64,000 nucleotides of DNA, taken from contig NC_003071.7 in assembly GCF_000001735.4 (NCBI RefSeq), positions 19,567,443 to 19,631,442 of the forward strand, given 5' to 3'. Below the pieces are notes generated by a model. That model saw nothing but the letters and a program-made list of their open reading frames with translations, did not search any database and had not been told where the DNA came from. The DNA is from Arabidopsis thaliana. Taxonomy: Eukaryota; Streptophyta; Magnoliopsida; Brassicales; Brassicaceae. The position numbers and the translations under genes are program-made. This document shows, in pieces, positions 23,652-36,208 of the stretch. Within the stretch, counting starts at the first letter, position 1; each line of letters begins with the position of its first letter.

Positions 23652-26531
23652 TTATTCGGAGTTAAGACTAAGCTGAATGCTGACACGAGCCACATTTGGG
23701 GCTGCCTTCAGAATCTCTTTCTCTGCATGTTCAGCAGCTATCATGACGTCCCTACAGAGCAGCCAAATACTTGTCAGATGGTTACAAGAGAGTGGCCAAA
23801 ATGGCCTAAAGGTACAGACATGTAAGAGCTTTACTGTATGGACATGGTTGATGGCATGGCGACTACGATTTGGAGCAAGATCTTGCTATGTAACAAGTGG
23901 GGTGTAATTCGTTTGATCGTCAATTTCTGCACATATGCGAAAGATTCCATTGTTCTTGAAACTAATAAACAGGAATAACTAGAGGTTGGGTTAGGTCTGG
24001 ATTATAGAAAGTGAGTACCTCAGACAACTGCGACGAAAAAATGTCTGAGACAGTGGCTTCAACATGTTTAATCTCTTGGCAGATGTTACTTTCCTTCGTT
24101 ATACTGTCATGATCCTTGGTGCTACAAGAAAACTGTAAAAAGGCTGGATCTGCAAGGAAAGTTTGAGATGATAGCTAAGACCGAGAAGCAGTGAATAAGT
24201 TGATTAGACCTCCATGCAGCATGCTCAATACCTATATGAATAAAAACTTCGGACACTTCAGGATGGTTCAAATTAATCTGTCTCCGTACATATTCTCCTA
24301 CCTCATGTGCGACACTCACACTGGAAAAAGGATCTACCTGTAAGGAAAAGGTGATAATGATTTATTTTATTGAGATAATTCTTTCTACTCTGAGGCAGAA
24401 GGAAGCAGCACTCACCACAATGTGTACATCAAGATACAACGATGAACCAGCTCTCCTACCCCTTAGCCGATGACATCCCTATGGATTAAGATTATCATGA
24501 AAGTCTTGATACTCATTCGCAAAATTAATAAGAAAAAACATGAAAGCATGCTTTCTCATTACAGATAACTGATTATAGAAAAGAACACCATAATGTTATA
24601 TAGCAATTAGCAAGGTCGAATAGTGAAATATACTACAATCTGTACCTTCACTCCTTCAACCTGTAATATGGTTTGTCTTATTGGCTCTAATTGCTGAGCT
24701 GGTATAGCAGCATCCACGAGTTCCAAGATACTGAACAAAGAAATGAGATTTCAGCAATGGACATGGTGTTGGAACCAAAAAGACATATTTGTAACCATTA
24801 TTCCATGTTCAAGCTATTACAAGTGTTGTATGGAGAAAACAAATCGAAAAAGCAACATATATAGCGTGAGTACCTTTGGTGTCCTGTTTTCAGTCCGGCA
24901 TTGACAATCATTGTCGAGACAACAAGGCCAGCTAGAGGATCTAAAAAATTAACTCCGAGAATAGAACCTCCTGCACACAAGTCATATTTCACGATTTATG
25001 AGAACTTCATGTCTCCCTTTATCAGTAGTTCCGTACAATAGCTGGACCGATGAGAGAGACTTGGTAAAAGTAAATAAATGGAATTCAGAGATCTACATTG
25101 TCTCCAGTTCTTTAGTAGTAGCCATATGCGTGACCAGGTCTGGGATATTGAAACAAAGGATATAGTTGATTTACATATGTACTGATTGGAAAGAAAAGCT
25201 TACCAACTCCAACAAGTGCAACTAGAGAAGAAATAGCATCTGATCGATGATGCCAAGCATTTGCCATCATCAAACCACTCCCTTGTTTTTCACCTGCTCG
25301 TTTTGTGATCCAATAAAGCCTGAGAAACATAAGATTCAGGGATGAAGGATCAAAATAAGTGAAGAGAATAGGGATGAAGGATCAAAAGAAAAGGGGCGGT
25401 AGGTTCTGAGAAGCAAGTCTAACTAAAGTGAAAATTTGCAATTGTCTAGTAAGAAGCGACGGTAGAGCAAAAGCTGTAGACGTAAAGCAATGGGGTATGA
25501 TAAACTTGATTGGATTGAAAAGAGTGATAAATAAAGTGATGTTTGTACCCTTCTTTGATAGAAATGGAAGCAATAGTAACAGTCAAAGCGAGAATGGGAT
25601 GATTCATATCAATGCCGTGATGATGTCCACTATGAATTACCTCAGGAGCTGCGGACAGTGCAATCTGCAAATGAGAAAGGAAGGGAGAAGAACTCTGTAA
25701 ATTGAATTTATTATATCCCAAATAAAACAAACAATGGAGGATCGATAAAAGATAAACATGAAGTGCAATATATTCTCATACAATGAAGCAAGGTTGTGGA
25801 GGTGGAGATGAGTAATTAAAAAAGAAAGAGAAAGGAGAGAGTGGTGGTCATACAGATAAAAGGTCTAAAGCATGCCAGGCAATACCAGAGCCAGTAGCCA
25901 AAAGCATGGCAGAGATGCCAAGTGCTCCAAGCGTTTCAAATTTACCATGACCTGCCCTTGTATGCATGGGGAAATTCAGTTCATTGTTATTATAATGTAT
26001 TTACATCAAAGGAAAGAGAAGAGAAAAGGTAACCATAAGGATGTTCTTTGTCCTTGGGAACATTTGCAGCTCTGTAAGACACTAGAGCAACACCACTTAG
26101 AACCTGAGATATAATGATGATGATCATGTGAGAAACAAAACCAAAGGAAGGATCATCTCTCGTCCTCAGCAAATGAGAATTTTCATTACCACATCGGAAA
26201 CGGAATGAGCAGCATCGGCGATAATGGCGGTGCTGCCGCAGAGATAACCGGTGAGAGCTTTTGCGACAGATAAACCTATATCTGCGGTGAGACCTAGCCG
26301 GAATATCTTCTCCCCTTCTTCTCCAGGCTTTTGATATTGCTGGTGATGATCAGGGTGACCAAAATGCCACCTTCTGGAGAAATCGAAACTAGGTTTTTGC
26401 GATGAAGAAGAAGATACTCGGAGTGGTGATGATGATGATGATGATGATGGCAGATAACGGCAAGACATATAATATATAGTAGACCTACAAATCCTCGTCG
26501 GATTCAGGATTTGAAATCTGATAATACCCAT
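23652..26531 (-). CDS. MTPC1: Cation diffusion facilitator (metal tolerance protein C1)
   Basis: Twelve exons encode 471 aa: 26190-26531, 26034-26103, 25854-25951, 25549-25664, 25204-25319, 24874-24970, 24646-24730, 24416-24478, 24232-24337, 24019-24149, 23835-23926 and 23652-23751. All are GT-AG and the frame closes. CDF proteins are dimeric metal/proton antiporters. The two transmembrane metal motifs are visible: DAAHSVSD (TM2, HxxxD) and AWHHRSDA (TM5, HxxxD). A cytosolic C-terminal domain follows (EVGEYVRRQ, EVFIHIDPA). The Ser-rich, basic N-terminus (residues 1-60) resembles an organelle targeting sequence and contains a 7-Ser run encoded by a GAT microsatellite at 26428-26448. It belongs to the MTP6/MTPC1-type clade; the metal (Fe, Mn or Zn) cannot be told from sequence alone. 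Confidence 0.93.
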
Positions 26532-26888
26532 TTTGATTTCAGCTGAGAAACCCTCTCTCCCTCTTTTCTCCGATCAGTTTCCCAAATTGACTTCTCATTC
26601 ATTGCGCGGTAAGATAGACGGCGCTCATTTTTTTACCGTTTACTTAGTTACCTTTTCACCGACGATTGTAAAATTATACTCAGTCAATGATAGCTTCATT
26701 AAAGGCCCCCCATACTGTTCTTTCATATTGGGCCAAATCAAATGTTGGGAGTATAACAAAAAATATTTTTTTTAAAACGGTAATGGTTAATTAACAACAC
26801 TGATTGATTTGGTCTCTCTTATAAACCAGAAATAACCGATTCTAGAATCGAAAACCCGAACACTGAGTGAGGTAGATATTGGCCGGAA
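26532..26888. other. MTPC1 promoter / TIC20-II 3' flank
   Basis: 357 bp between the MTPC1 start and the TIC20-II stop, both on the minus strand. A TTGGGCCAAA element at about 26729 is a site-II-type motif likely to serve MTPC1. Nothing else seen. Confidence 0.5.
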
Positions 26889-27515
26889 TTAGAGTTGTCT
26901 ACCGGCGGCATCAGCGACAAATGGAATGTATGGAGTTTTGCCGAGTAAGGAGCTGACGACTCCATACACAAAACACATAAAGCTGAAGACGAAAACCCCC
27001 GTGTGCCCCCACATCATCGCCTTCATTCCAAACCCGCCTCCTTGACCCGGATCCAGTATTCGGGTCAGCAGCACCGGAACCGCCAGGAGCACATCCAGCG
27101 TCACCGCCTGCATCGCGTTGAACCTCACGTACCTACTGAAACTCGTGTTCCTCACCACTCCCAGGTACAGCCCGAAGAATGCCACGAAGCTCGCGTACGG
27201 CACCGATCTGTACAGGTTCAGGATTGGGAAGATTGGCTCGAACAGCAATCCCAGCCTTGGGTACTGCGCGAACAGGAACCGCCCGTACTGCAGAGAATTG
27301 AAGAACGGCAGCGCGTACGACGCTATCGAAATCACGCGCTCAGTCGCCGGCGTCGGGGTGTAGGAGGCGCGGGTCGTCAAGGCGGTTGCGCGTCTGCTAG
27401 AGGGGCGGATCGAGAAGGTTGAGGATCCGGGGAAGGAGAGGCTGAGTGGTCTGCATCTGGGAGCCGACAGGGGATTAGTTAGGGTTTGGTGGAGAGAAAG
27501 GCACAGAGACGCCAT
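26889..27515 (-). CDS. TIC20-II: TIC20-II, inner-envelope translocon subunit
   Basis: An intronless gene of 208 aa. Tic20 proteins are four-helix membrane proteins of the chloroplast inner envelope, part of the preprotein import channel; isoform II is a minor form. Residues 1-50 are Ser/Arg/Thr-rich without acidic residues, a typical transit peptide. The membrane domain follows, with ERVISIASYALPFFNSLQYG, FPILNLYRSVPY, FARYVRFNAMQA-type features (here SRYVRFNAMQA) and a final hydrophobic helix before LGKTPYIPFVADAA. I chose the start at 27515 because the peptide from there is a good transit sequence, while upstream in-frame codons fall in the 5' UTR. Site-II elements (GGGCC) lie at 27630-27680. 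Confidence 0.93.
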   Translation of the reverse strand: MASLCLSLHQTLTNPLSAPRCRPLSLSFPGSSTFSIRPSSRRATALTTRASYTPTPATERVISIASYALPFFNSLQYGRFLFAQYPRLGLLFEPIFPILNLYRSVPYASFVAFFGLYLGVVRNTSFSRYVRFNAMQAVTLDVLLAVPVLLTRILDPGQGGGFGMKAMMWGHTGVFVFSFMCFVYGVVSSLLGKTPYIPFVADAAGRQL

Positions 27516-28510
27516 TCTTTTATTTTTTTGTTTGGGATTTTCGCTGTTTAGTCGGCAGTGTCGATTTGTTGACAAGAAGAGCAAAAAAAAGTAACAGCTC
27601 AAACGCTGCCGTTTTCGAATCTAAAATTTGGCCCGCGCACACTAACAACATAATTGGGCCGACTTAGCTATATAAATGGGCCTATATATGGTACTAGAGG
27701 GCTTCGTGAACAACAGAAGGTTTTTGTGGCGCCGACAAATGGGAAGCGGAAACGAAGAAATGTGATGGCATTGATTGAAGGCGAGTCGAGTCGAGTCAGA
27801 CTCGGTCAGAGCGAGTTGAGAGAGCAGTTAAGAAACAGTAGCAGGTAGAAATGACGGATGTGTCCCCACTTTCGGACCAGACCACTTTACTCCCCGAGTT
27901 AGCAAGTGAAGTGAGAAAACTGTCTGTGTGTCACATGTTGGCCACTCGCGCGCTATCCCCGCCCAAGGACCTTACCGTCATTTTGGTTGGAAACTAGTAA
28001 AAATTAGTTTATTTATTTTTTGTTTGTTGTTTTGTCAAGTAGTATATTTCTTGGAAATATCTTCCCTTTTCTGGGATGCTTTTACTTGGCGACCCAAGGA
28101 CCAAGAGAGAACCAAAAATAAATCTCACAAAACAAATTAATACAAACTACTACTATATACTATTATTATTTAAAAAAGAATATGAGAAAAAGAAATTGAA
28201 AGCTAAAAAAAGAAACAGTAGTGCAGAGGGCAGACCGTACGGTATTCCTGAAGAGCGAAAGAAGAGAGAGAGAGAGAGAGAGACCGACCAAAGAAGAAGC
28301 TCCTCTCAATCACTGTCGAAGCATCTCTTCTTCTTCTTCTTCTTTTTTTCTTCTCTCTCAGAGCTTTTCTAATCGGCTTCTCCGGTAAATCTCTGTCGAT
28401 CCACCGATGAGCTTTTGACATTTACTCTCTTATTAGTTTCTTCTAGTTTGGTGAGAGGAGTTTTTACTAGTATCTTTTTTACTGTACACCAAATCCCTAA
28501 ATTTAAGGAC
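27516..28510. promoter_or_regulatory. TIC20-II/C3H32 divergent intergenic region
   Basis: About 1 kb between divergent starts. GGCCCG, TTGGGCCG and TGGGCCTA elements at 27630-27685 face TIC20-II. The C3H32 side has a (AG)n tract at 28263-28283 and a CTT-rich tract at about 28327-28350, both typical of plant 5' leaders. No additional gene is supported; short open frames here are low-complexity. Confidence 0.5.
28263..28283. repeat. (AG)n microsatellite in 5' leader
   Basis: A perfect AG run of about 10 units, 230 bp before the C3H32 start, with a (CTT)n tract about 45 bp further on. GA/CT repeats near plant transcription starts can bind BPC-type factors; here only the repeat itself is seen. 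Confidence 0.85.
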
Positions 28511-30677
28511 ATGTATGCTCGCAATCCTCCCCTCAATGGCTCACAATCTGCTCAAGCTCCCGACTGGACCCCTGCAGATGCCGATACCGGACTCCAAGGT
28601 CTCGCATGCGCTTTGATTCTCAGCAACTGTACGGTCTCTTTAGGGTTTCCGCTAAATGGCCCTGACTGTGCTCAATTTTGTGATTTGCAGAATCGATGTG
28701 GCGATTAGGGTTGGGTAGCGACTCGTACCCTGAGAGACCAGGTGCTCCTGACTGTGCCTACTACATGCGAACTGGTGTCTGTGGCTACGGTAATAGATGT
28801 CGTTACAATCACCCTCGCGATCGTGCCTCGGTAATTTCTTCCTCTCATTCATTCTTCTTTCTTATTATTGTTCTGAAACCATCCATACTAGGAGGACACA
28901 ATCAAATGCTTCTCTCTGTTTTTTCCGCAATGTGGGTGATCACTGGCCTTATAGAGTCTCTCTAAACTGGGGAAATTGTTAAGCTTTACTGGTTTCAGTT
29001 GTTGTGCTTTACGTCACGTTTTTTTTTGTCTTATGCATTGACTCTACCCGGTGTTTCCCTGTATTTACTGATACCTTTGTATGCTCTTGTAAAAGCTTAT
29101 CATTTTGTCATCTTAGCTTGGCCACAGTTTACTATTTTCTCATGTTGATTCATGTATAGGTTGAAGCAACTGTTAGAGCTACCGGGCAGTATCCTGAACG
29201 TTTTGGTGAACCCCCATGCCAGGTAACCCACCCCGACCAGTCATTTTATATGTTCCAAGTGATGAAACAAGGTTTTTTGTGATATTATTGATCTCTGCTT
29301 TCCTGGCAGTTTTACTTGAAAACTGGAACTTGTAAATTTGGGGCGTCATGCAAATTCCACCATCCAAAGAATGCAGGTGGATCCATGAGCCACGTTCCAC
29401 TAAATATATATGGATACCCTGTACGAGAGGTAAGCTTTGTTTCCACTCATGTCAAATAAAAGGCTAGTCTCGAGTTTGCATGATCTTTTATAAACTCTTT
29501 GTAGGGTGATAACGAATGCTCCTACTATTTGAAAACGGGGCAATGCAAATTTGGTATAACCTGTAAATTTCATCATCCTCAGCCTGCTGGTACTACTGTC
29601 CCACCACCACCAGCATCTGCACCTCAGTTTTATCCATCGGTGCAGTCACTTATGCCTGACCAGTATGGAGGTCCATCTTCTAGCTTGAGAGTTGCAAGAA
29701 CTCTTCTTCCTGGTTCTTATATGCAAGGCGCCTATGGTCCAATGCTATTAACCCCCGGGGTCGTTCCTATTCCAGGCTGGAGTCCTTACTCGGTGACCTT
29801 TTTTTTTATTGATGTATCATCAATACATTTGTTATTCACCACAGTCTCTTACTGTCTCACTTTTGCTTTTGCTTCAGGCACCTGTGAGCCCTGCTCTATC
29901 TCCTGGTGCGCAGCACGCTGTTGGGGCAACTTCTTTATATGGAGTTACACAGCTCACTTCCACCACTCCTTCGCTTCCCGGGGTTTATCCATCTCTGTCC
30001 TCTCCTACAGGTGTTATACAGAAAGAACAGGCCTTTCCAGAGAGACCTGGTGAACCAGAGTGCCAATACTATTTGAAAACAGGAGATTGTAAGTTTGGAA
30101 CATCTTGTAAGTTTCATCATCCTCGAGATCGGGTTCCACCAAGAGCGAATTGCGTCCTCAGCCCCATTGGTCTTCCTCTACGCCCGGTATGCTCTGTGTT
30201 AATATGTCATAAAGGTTGTTGATCATAGTTATAACATTTCTGTCTCTAAATCCGTTGTTTATCTTGGGTTGAAAACAGGGTGTGCAACGGTGCACTTTCT
30301 ACGTACAAAACGGCTTCTGTAAGTTTGGATCAACATGTAAGTTTGATCATCCAATGGGAACGATCAGATACAATCCTTCTGCGTCCTCTCTAGCTGATGC
30401 ACCGGTGGCTCCTTACCCAGTGAGCTCTCTCTTGGGTGCTCTGGCAGCTGCCCCTTCTTCTTCATCGACAGAGCTCATAGCAGGCGGTGCAAAAGATGCT
30501 TACATGACCGGTGTGCCTACATCAAGAAGCACATCAAACATCTCGGCAGGTTTGATTTTCTCCCAGAGCGGTGGGTCAATTCCATTCTCAGAGCTGCAAC
30601 TCTCGAGCCAGAGCTCTCTTCCTCTAACAGGTAGCAGAATCACAAGACAAGGGCGTGAAATTCGTCGATCCTTTTGA
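28511..30677 (+). CDS. C3H32: CCCH zinc-finger protein 32 (five fingers)
   Basis: Seven exons encode 468 aa: 28511-28598, 28691-28830, 29160-29222, 29310-29429, 29505-29792, 29878-30186 and 30279-30677. Five C-X8-C-X5-C-X3-H fingers are present. Three lie in the first half (starting [16 protein letters not shown] and CSYYLKTG) and two in the second (CQYYLKTG and CTFYVQNG). A Pro/Ser/Tyr-rich spacer separates the two groups. This is the ZFN/HUA1-like layout of plant RNA-binding CCCH proteins. The C-terminus is Ser/Ala-rich. Binding to single-stranded RNA or DNA is known for the family; the specific targets are unknown. Introns fall between fingers, so each early finger is nearly one exon. Confidence 0.93.
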
Positions 30678-32536
30678 ATAGATCACCTCAGAAAAGGGTA
30701 CGCATACGCAGGTCCTCTGGATCACCTTTTAGCAATTCTTAATCTATATGACTATTATTATATAGAAGCATGTGATGTGAATTTATATATATAATCTTCG
30801 TACCTTGAGAAGAAGAAAAAGCCTATTTGAGTAGAAGACCTGAGTGAGAATCACATATATCTGAGAGGAAATCTATATGTGCATATACCAAAAAAGATAA
30901 CAAGAAAAGGCTTCTTCTTTTTTTTTTTGGAATTTGTGTATAATGTTTGTATAGAGACAGACAAGGTTTCTTTGTCTTGTCCGTACTTCTACTTCAGACC
31001 CATTCCGGCTGAGACACAAAAACAAAAAAAAAAAAACTGAGACAAAGAACTCAATTCTCCTCTTCTTTTAGTCTGCCAATTGGTGTACTTCTCGTGTGTT
31101 AAGGTTTGTTCTTATTGTAGATGAATGATGTGTGTTGTTAATTTTGTTATGTTACTGCTTCACACATTACATGTGTTATGGTGATGAAACAACCTACATT
31201 TCAAGACTAGTTTTGAAGGTTGGCACCATTATCTTGAATATATTTATTTCCTTAAAAAAAATGGTTTTGAAATGAAGTTGAGCGGAAGCACACTAATCCT
31301 AGAATCGATCAATAGCATCGGGAAAGTGGTACAAAAAAAGAGACGAGAGAAATGATGGCCTAGAAACAAGTTTTAAAACAATATGGAGAAGGAAGTAATC
31401 TTTAGAGAAAACCCTACCTGAGAAAAGAAACTATCATGCTCAATTTAATATGCTTCGCCATCATTTGCTCTTATTTGCCTTCCCCACTTGTCTCTCTCTC
31501 TCTACACTCTTACTTTTCTTTTTGTCAAAAGCCCAAGGAAGAAGATGAAATCAACTAAACTTGGACATCCGGCTTTGGATTTGGATTTTGTAGAGTGGGA
31601 AATTGTAGTTTGTTGTGAAATCTAACAACAAAATATTTACCAAAATATAGATTTGCTTAAGTGAGATATGTAGTATTTTAATGAATTGCGTATTAATAGG
31701 TTAGGAGTAGTAAACTTTTTGTTTTTCTTGTTAACTCGTTTGAGCTACTTCCGGAATTGAAAAGAAAAAGAAGAGAGACATAGAGGTATGATTACAACCC
31801 CCAAAAGTAATGCAACCATTCACATTTCCTGCAGTATAGTTTTCTTTTAAAAAAAATATAAATAACCTGGTGTAAAATAAACAAAGAGAAGACACGATAA
31901 GAGACCTTTTTAACTTTTCACCGAAAAGCATAAGTAATAAACAGCACACTTAATTGACTTTTTACGCATATATGCATACATATATTGCTTTTCAATTACA
32001 AAAATAGAAAAGTACAGAACATTTAGCAAACTACCTCTGTATATATATTGATATCCTGTAAGAAAAATCTAAATATTATTAATATCACCTTTGAAACAAA
32101 CCAAAAAAAGAAAGAAAGAAAGAAAGACATTTGTATCACCTGACGTGTGTGTGGACTGTGGGCTGAGATCATGTACTCATACAAGCATTCTCAGACTACC
32201 TATAGCAAGCGAGATTAGTGTCCTAATTCCCGGAGAATAAAGTTATATATATATATTCACCTAATTTTTTATTAGTATATGATATGCACATAAAGAACTG
32301 TTTATTTTTATGAAGAAAGTCATAATTCCACTTTAATCCTGCATGAATTCATGTGTGTTTTTAACTCTCACTCCATGGCACAATCTTTCATATTTGAAAA
32401 GCAGACAGAGAGAGAGAGCATTTGCAGCCGACAGTAAGGAACATTTTTGGGAGAAACACAAAAACATATTTGCAGTAACACAAAAAGAGGTTTACAACTT
32501 TATTTGGGGAGAAGAGATAGATAATAATAAGATCCA
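30678..32536. other. Intergenic region C3H32/SETH6
   Basis: About 1.9 kb. The first part holds the C3H32 3' UTR, and a CT run lies at about 31493-31502. An AAAG tract at about 32107-32127 lies in AT-rich DNA. The last 150 bp is probably the SETH6 leader with a GA-rich stretch. No gene, RNA or transposon end recognised. Confidence 0.5.
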
Positions 32537-34646
32537 ATGGGTGTTGTTACTGTTCCTGAGTCTAATAAGCAAAGTGTTGCTGCTAAAAGAGCGTTTCGTC
32601 CAAGTTCCAGTATCAGACACACTCCTCAATGGTACTCTTTCACTAACTCATCTCTTCTTTCCTCAAAATGTTGCTGATCTCTCTGTTGTTCCAGGCCTGT
32701 CTCGGACGTTACGAGTGACTTAACCATTGAAGTCGGCTCTGCGACCTTTTCCCTTCACAAGGTAACCAAATTCAATAAACTCAGAAGAAAAAAGAGAAAC
32801 TGCTTTACACAAACTCGTTCTCTTTTGCAGTTTCCTCTCGTCTCTCGGAGTGGAAGAATCCGGAAACTTGTTCTGGAATCAAAAGACACGAACCTGAACC
32901 TAGCCGCTGTTCCAGGCGGCTCAGAATCGTTCGAGCTTGCTGCAAAGTTCTGCTACGGCGTTGGCGTCCAATATAACTCGTCCAACATTGCGGCGCTGCG
33001 ATGCGTGGCTCATTACCTGGAGATGACAGAAGACTTGTCAGAGAAGAACCTCGAGGCGAGAACAGAGGCCTACCTGAAAGACTCCATTTTCAATGACATA
33101 TCGAATTCGATCACTGTTCTTCACTCCTGCGAGAGGCTACTGCCTGTAGCTGAAGAGATCAACCTCGTCGGGAGGCTGGTCAACGCAATCGCTGTAAACG
33201 CCTGCAAAGAACAGCTAGCCTCTGGTTTGCTCAAGCTTGATCAGAGTTTCAGCTGCGGCGTCCCGGAGACTGCGAAACCTTGTGACTGGTGGGGTCGCTC
33301 TCTTCCCATCCTCAAGCTTGATTTCTTCCAGAGAGTTCTCTCCGCCATGAAATCCAAAGGTCTCAATCACGACATTATCAGTGACATCCTTATGAGCTAC
33401 GCTCGCAAATCACTGCAGATCATCAGAGAACCGAATCTCGTCAAATCAGATTCCGATCTTCAGAGGAAACAGCGAATCGTCCTTGAAGCGGTCGTCGGGC
33501 TCCTCCCAACGCAAGCGAACAAAAGCTCGATTCCGATCTCGTTCCTCTCTAGCTTGTTGAAGACCGCTATAGGATCTGGCACCTCCGTCTCTTGCAGATC
33601 CGATCTGGAGAGACGGATCAGCCACCTGCTCGACCAGGCCATCCTTGAAGACATCCTTATTCCGGCGAACATCGGCGCCATGTACGACACCGACTCGGTG
33701 CAGAGGATTTTCTCAATGTTCTTGAACCTTGACGAGTGCGAGTACAGAGATGATGATGACGACGAGGAGGACGCGGTGGACGAGAGCGAGATGGCCATGT
33801 ACGATTTCGAGGGGGCTGAGTCACCGAAACAGAGCTCCATCTTCAAGGTGTCGAAGCTGATGGATAGTTATCTCGCTGAGGTGGCTCTGGACTCGAGCCT
33901 TCCTCCCTCCAAGTTTATAGCACTCGCAGAGCTTCTCCCTGACCATGCTCGCGTCGTCTGCGATGGCCTCTACCGAGCCGTTGATATCTTCCTCAAGGTA
34001 TAAAAGAGTCTGCTTTTGAGAATGAGTGTTGTATGATTTTGATTGCTGTGTTACGGTTTTGTATTAGGTTCACCCCCACATGAAAGATTCGGAACGTTAC
34101 CGTCTCTGCAAGACAGTCAGCTGTAAGAAACTGTCGCAGGACGCAAGCAGCCACGCGGCGCAAAACGAGAGACTTCCGGTTCAGATTGCGGTTCAAGTCC
34201 TGTTCTACGAACAGACACGGCTCAAGAACGCCATGACCAGCGGCGGTGGCACAGGCGGTTCGAACCAAAGCCAGTTCTTCTTGTTCCCAAACCGCTCGGG
34301 AAGCGGGATGGCAAGCGGAGCCATCTCGCCGAGGGACAACTATGCATCAGTGAGAAGAGAGAACAGAGAGCTGAGACTAGAGGTGGCCAGGATGAGGATG
34401 AGGCTAACGGACCTGGAGAAAGATCATGTATCGATGAAGAGAGACTTCGTGAAGCCGCAGAGCAGGAGGAGGCGTTATGGAATGTTGAGGAAGCTCTCGA
34501 GAGGTCTGAACAAGTTGAACGCAATCGTTTTGAGATTTAGGAGCAGCCAAAGTGTTGCCAGTAGCGGTAAAAAGCATACGGAGGAGAAAACGAATTCGGA
34601 AAGACGATTCATGTTTCAGAAGAGAAGATGTCACTCTGTTTCTTGA
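32537..34646 (+). CDS. SETH6: BTB/NPH3-domain protein SETH6
   Basis: Four exons, 32537-32631, 32695-32761, 32831-33997 and 34068-34646, encode 635 aa. Order: a BTB/POZ-like region (about residues 37-130; SDLTIEVGSATFSLHKFPL, YNSSNIAALRCVAHYLEM), then the NPH3 domain (about 200-475; DWWGRSLPILKLDFFQRVL, AELLPDHARVVCDGLYRAVDIFLK), then a C-terminal coiled coil (RRENRELRLEVARMRMRLTD) and a basic tail. NRL proteins can serve as substrate adaptors of CUL3 ubiquitin ligases. SETH6 was named from Arabidopsis mutants defective in pollen germination or tube growth. An acidic run of Asp/Glu encoded by GAT/GAC repeats lies at about 33747-33775. Protein identity rests on both domains plus gene order. Confidence 0.93.
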
Positions 34647-35896
34647 CTTGCTTGCTTCTTCTTCTTCTACTCTTTTGTAATATTTCTTTAACAAAGAAAA
34701 GACGAGAGTGAATTTGAGTGTGTAAATTTGTAATTTACAGATTCTAGAGTTGCATAATACATTCCCAAGTGTGTAAAGCTTGTCTTGTATATACTGTTCG
34801 TTGATGATGATATATTGATATGGATCAAGAAGACCCTTAACGGAAAACATTTTGTTCTAGTTTTGTTTCCAGCTCAATGGGGCAAGAATTAAGTCTTGAT
34901 CCCTTTGTCACTTTTCTAGGCCTTTTCTAGTAGGCCTATATATTATATCTCATTGCGCTCAACGGCCCACTACAAATCTTCCGGAGTATATTAGACGTGA
35001 AAAAAACTGTGAGATTTTTTTTACTCACGGGCCTAATCTTTGCTTTATAGGTACAGAGAATTTGCACTATGTCAAGTGTCAACGCCTTGTGATGACAGGA
35101 AAAAAAAAAACAGAATATAATCTACGACCTACATAGAAGAACTATGGACGTCGAGATTTGAACTAAAAGAATCTAATTAACATGACTGGTCCTTGCGTTT
35201 GCCACGTCGTTGGATCCCCTCGACAAGGTAATATATCTACCTTACCTGTGAGATATTTTGTAAGGGAATATATACATTAATGACAAATATCTTGAAAAAA
35301 GAGAGGATGAAATCAAGTCTTGGTTTGGAATTTGGGTTGGTGATTCCACAACTCAATTGCTGTGACCACACTAGAAAAGTATTTTGGCTCCCTCTCTAAC
35401 AGGTTGGCCAAAACGTACCTAGATGTAATGAAAATAACTATATAATTACTACTTTATTAATCTGTAACAAAAACAAAAAGCCTATGTTTTTTTTTTATTA
35501 GATGACATTTTTAAACACCACACCAGTCAACACCAGATTTTTGCTTTTGACCTTTGTATATTATTATCATTTTAAATTATACGTTTGAATAACTAACTTA
35601 CAAAAAAAAAAACAATAAATTTCAGCTTTTTGTCCATAAATTTATTCCAAAGAAAAACTACTATATATTGTGATGTATAAACAAATGTCAAGGGTATGTG
35701 ATGCTGCTGCCTGTCGCAGACCGAAAGCGACACAACTTACCTTTTTTGATAACATACCAAACTATATAATTGATCGCGTTCATTTTCCGAAAATATATGC
35801 CGAATGCGGCGGGGCTATAAATAATAGTTTGATCGATCGGCTTGTTTATCATCCATACTCAAGGCCTCGAATTAACACTTCTTTGTCACATCGTCG
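34647..35896. other. Intergenic region SETH6/GRXC12
   Basis: About 1.25 kb. GGCCTA and GGCCCAC elements at 34920-35030 could mark an old promoter but no gene follows them. The distal half is AT-rich. The GRXC12 TATA box is listed separately. Confidence 0.5.
35816..35824 (+). promoter_or_regulatory. TATA box of GRXC12
   Basis: TATAAATAA, 73 bp before the glutaredoxin start codon, in a GC-flanked context (GGGGC upstream). Position predicts a leader of roughly 45 nt. Confidence 0.6.
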
Positions 35897-36208
35897 ATGG
35901 AACGAGTAAGAGATTTGGCATCGGAGAAGGCGGCTGTGATATTCACGAAGAGCTCGTGTTGCATGTGTCATAGCATCAAGACTCTCTTCTACGAACTCGG
36001 GGCGAGTCCTGCCATCCATGAGCTTGACAAGGACCCGCAAGGCCCTGACATGGAACGGGCCCTCTTCCGGGTATTCGGGTCTAACCCTGCTGTCCCTGCG
36101 GTTTTCGTAGGAGGAAGGTACGTCGGCTCAGCTAAAGACGTCATCTCCTTCCACGTGGATGGCTCCCTCAAGCAGATGTTAAAGGCCTCTAACGCCATAT
36201 GGTTGTGA
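35897..36208 (+). CDS. GRXC12: CC-type glutaredoxin C12 (ROXY family)
   Basis: An intronless gene of 103 aa. The glutaredoxin fold is recognisable from the first strand (AAVIFTKSSC), the active site CCMC at residues 21-24, the TVP-type loop (here AVPAVFVGG) and the GSA...KDVISFH helix. CC-type enzymes are plant-specific. Rather than acting as general thiol reductases, many bind TGA bZIP factors and affect nitrate, defence and flower-development genes. The C-terminus ends in AIWL, close to the ALWL motif that other ROXY proteins use to recruit TOPLESS co-repressors. A second CC-type gene lies 1.47 kb downstream on the same strand, a tandem pair. No special feature in codon use or start context. 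Confidence 0.93.
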   Translation: MERVRDLASEKAAVIFTKSSCCMCHSIKTLFYELGASPAIHELDKDPQGPDMERALFRVFGSNPAVPAVFVGGRYVGSAKDVISFHVDGSLKQMLKASNAIWL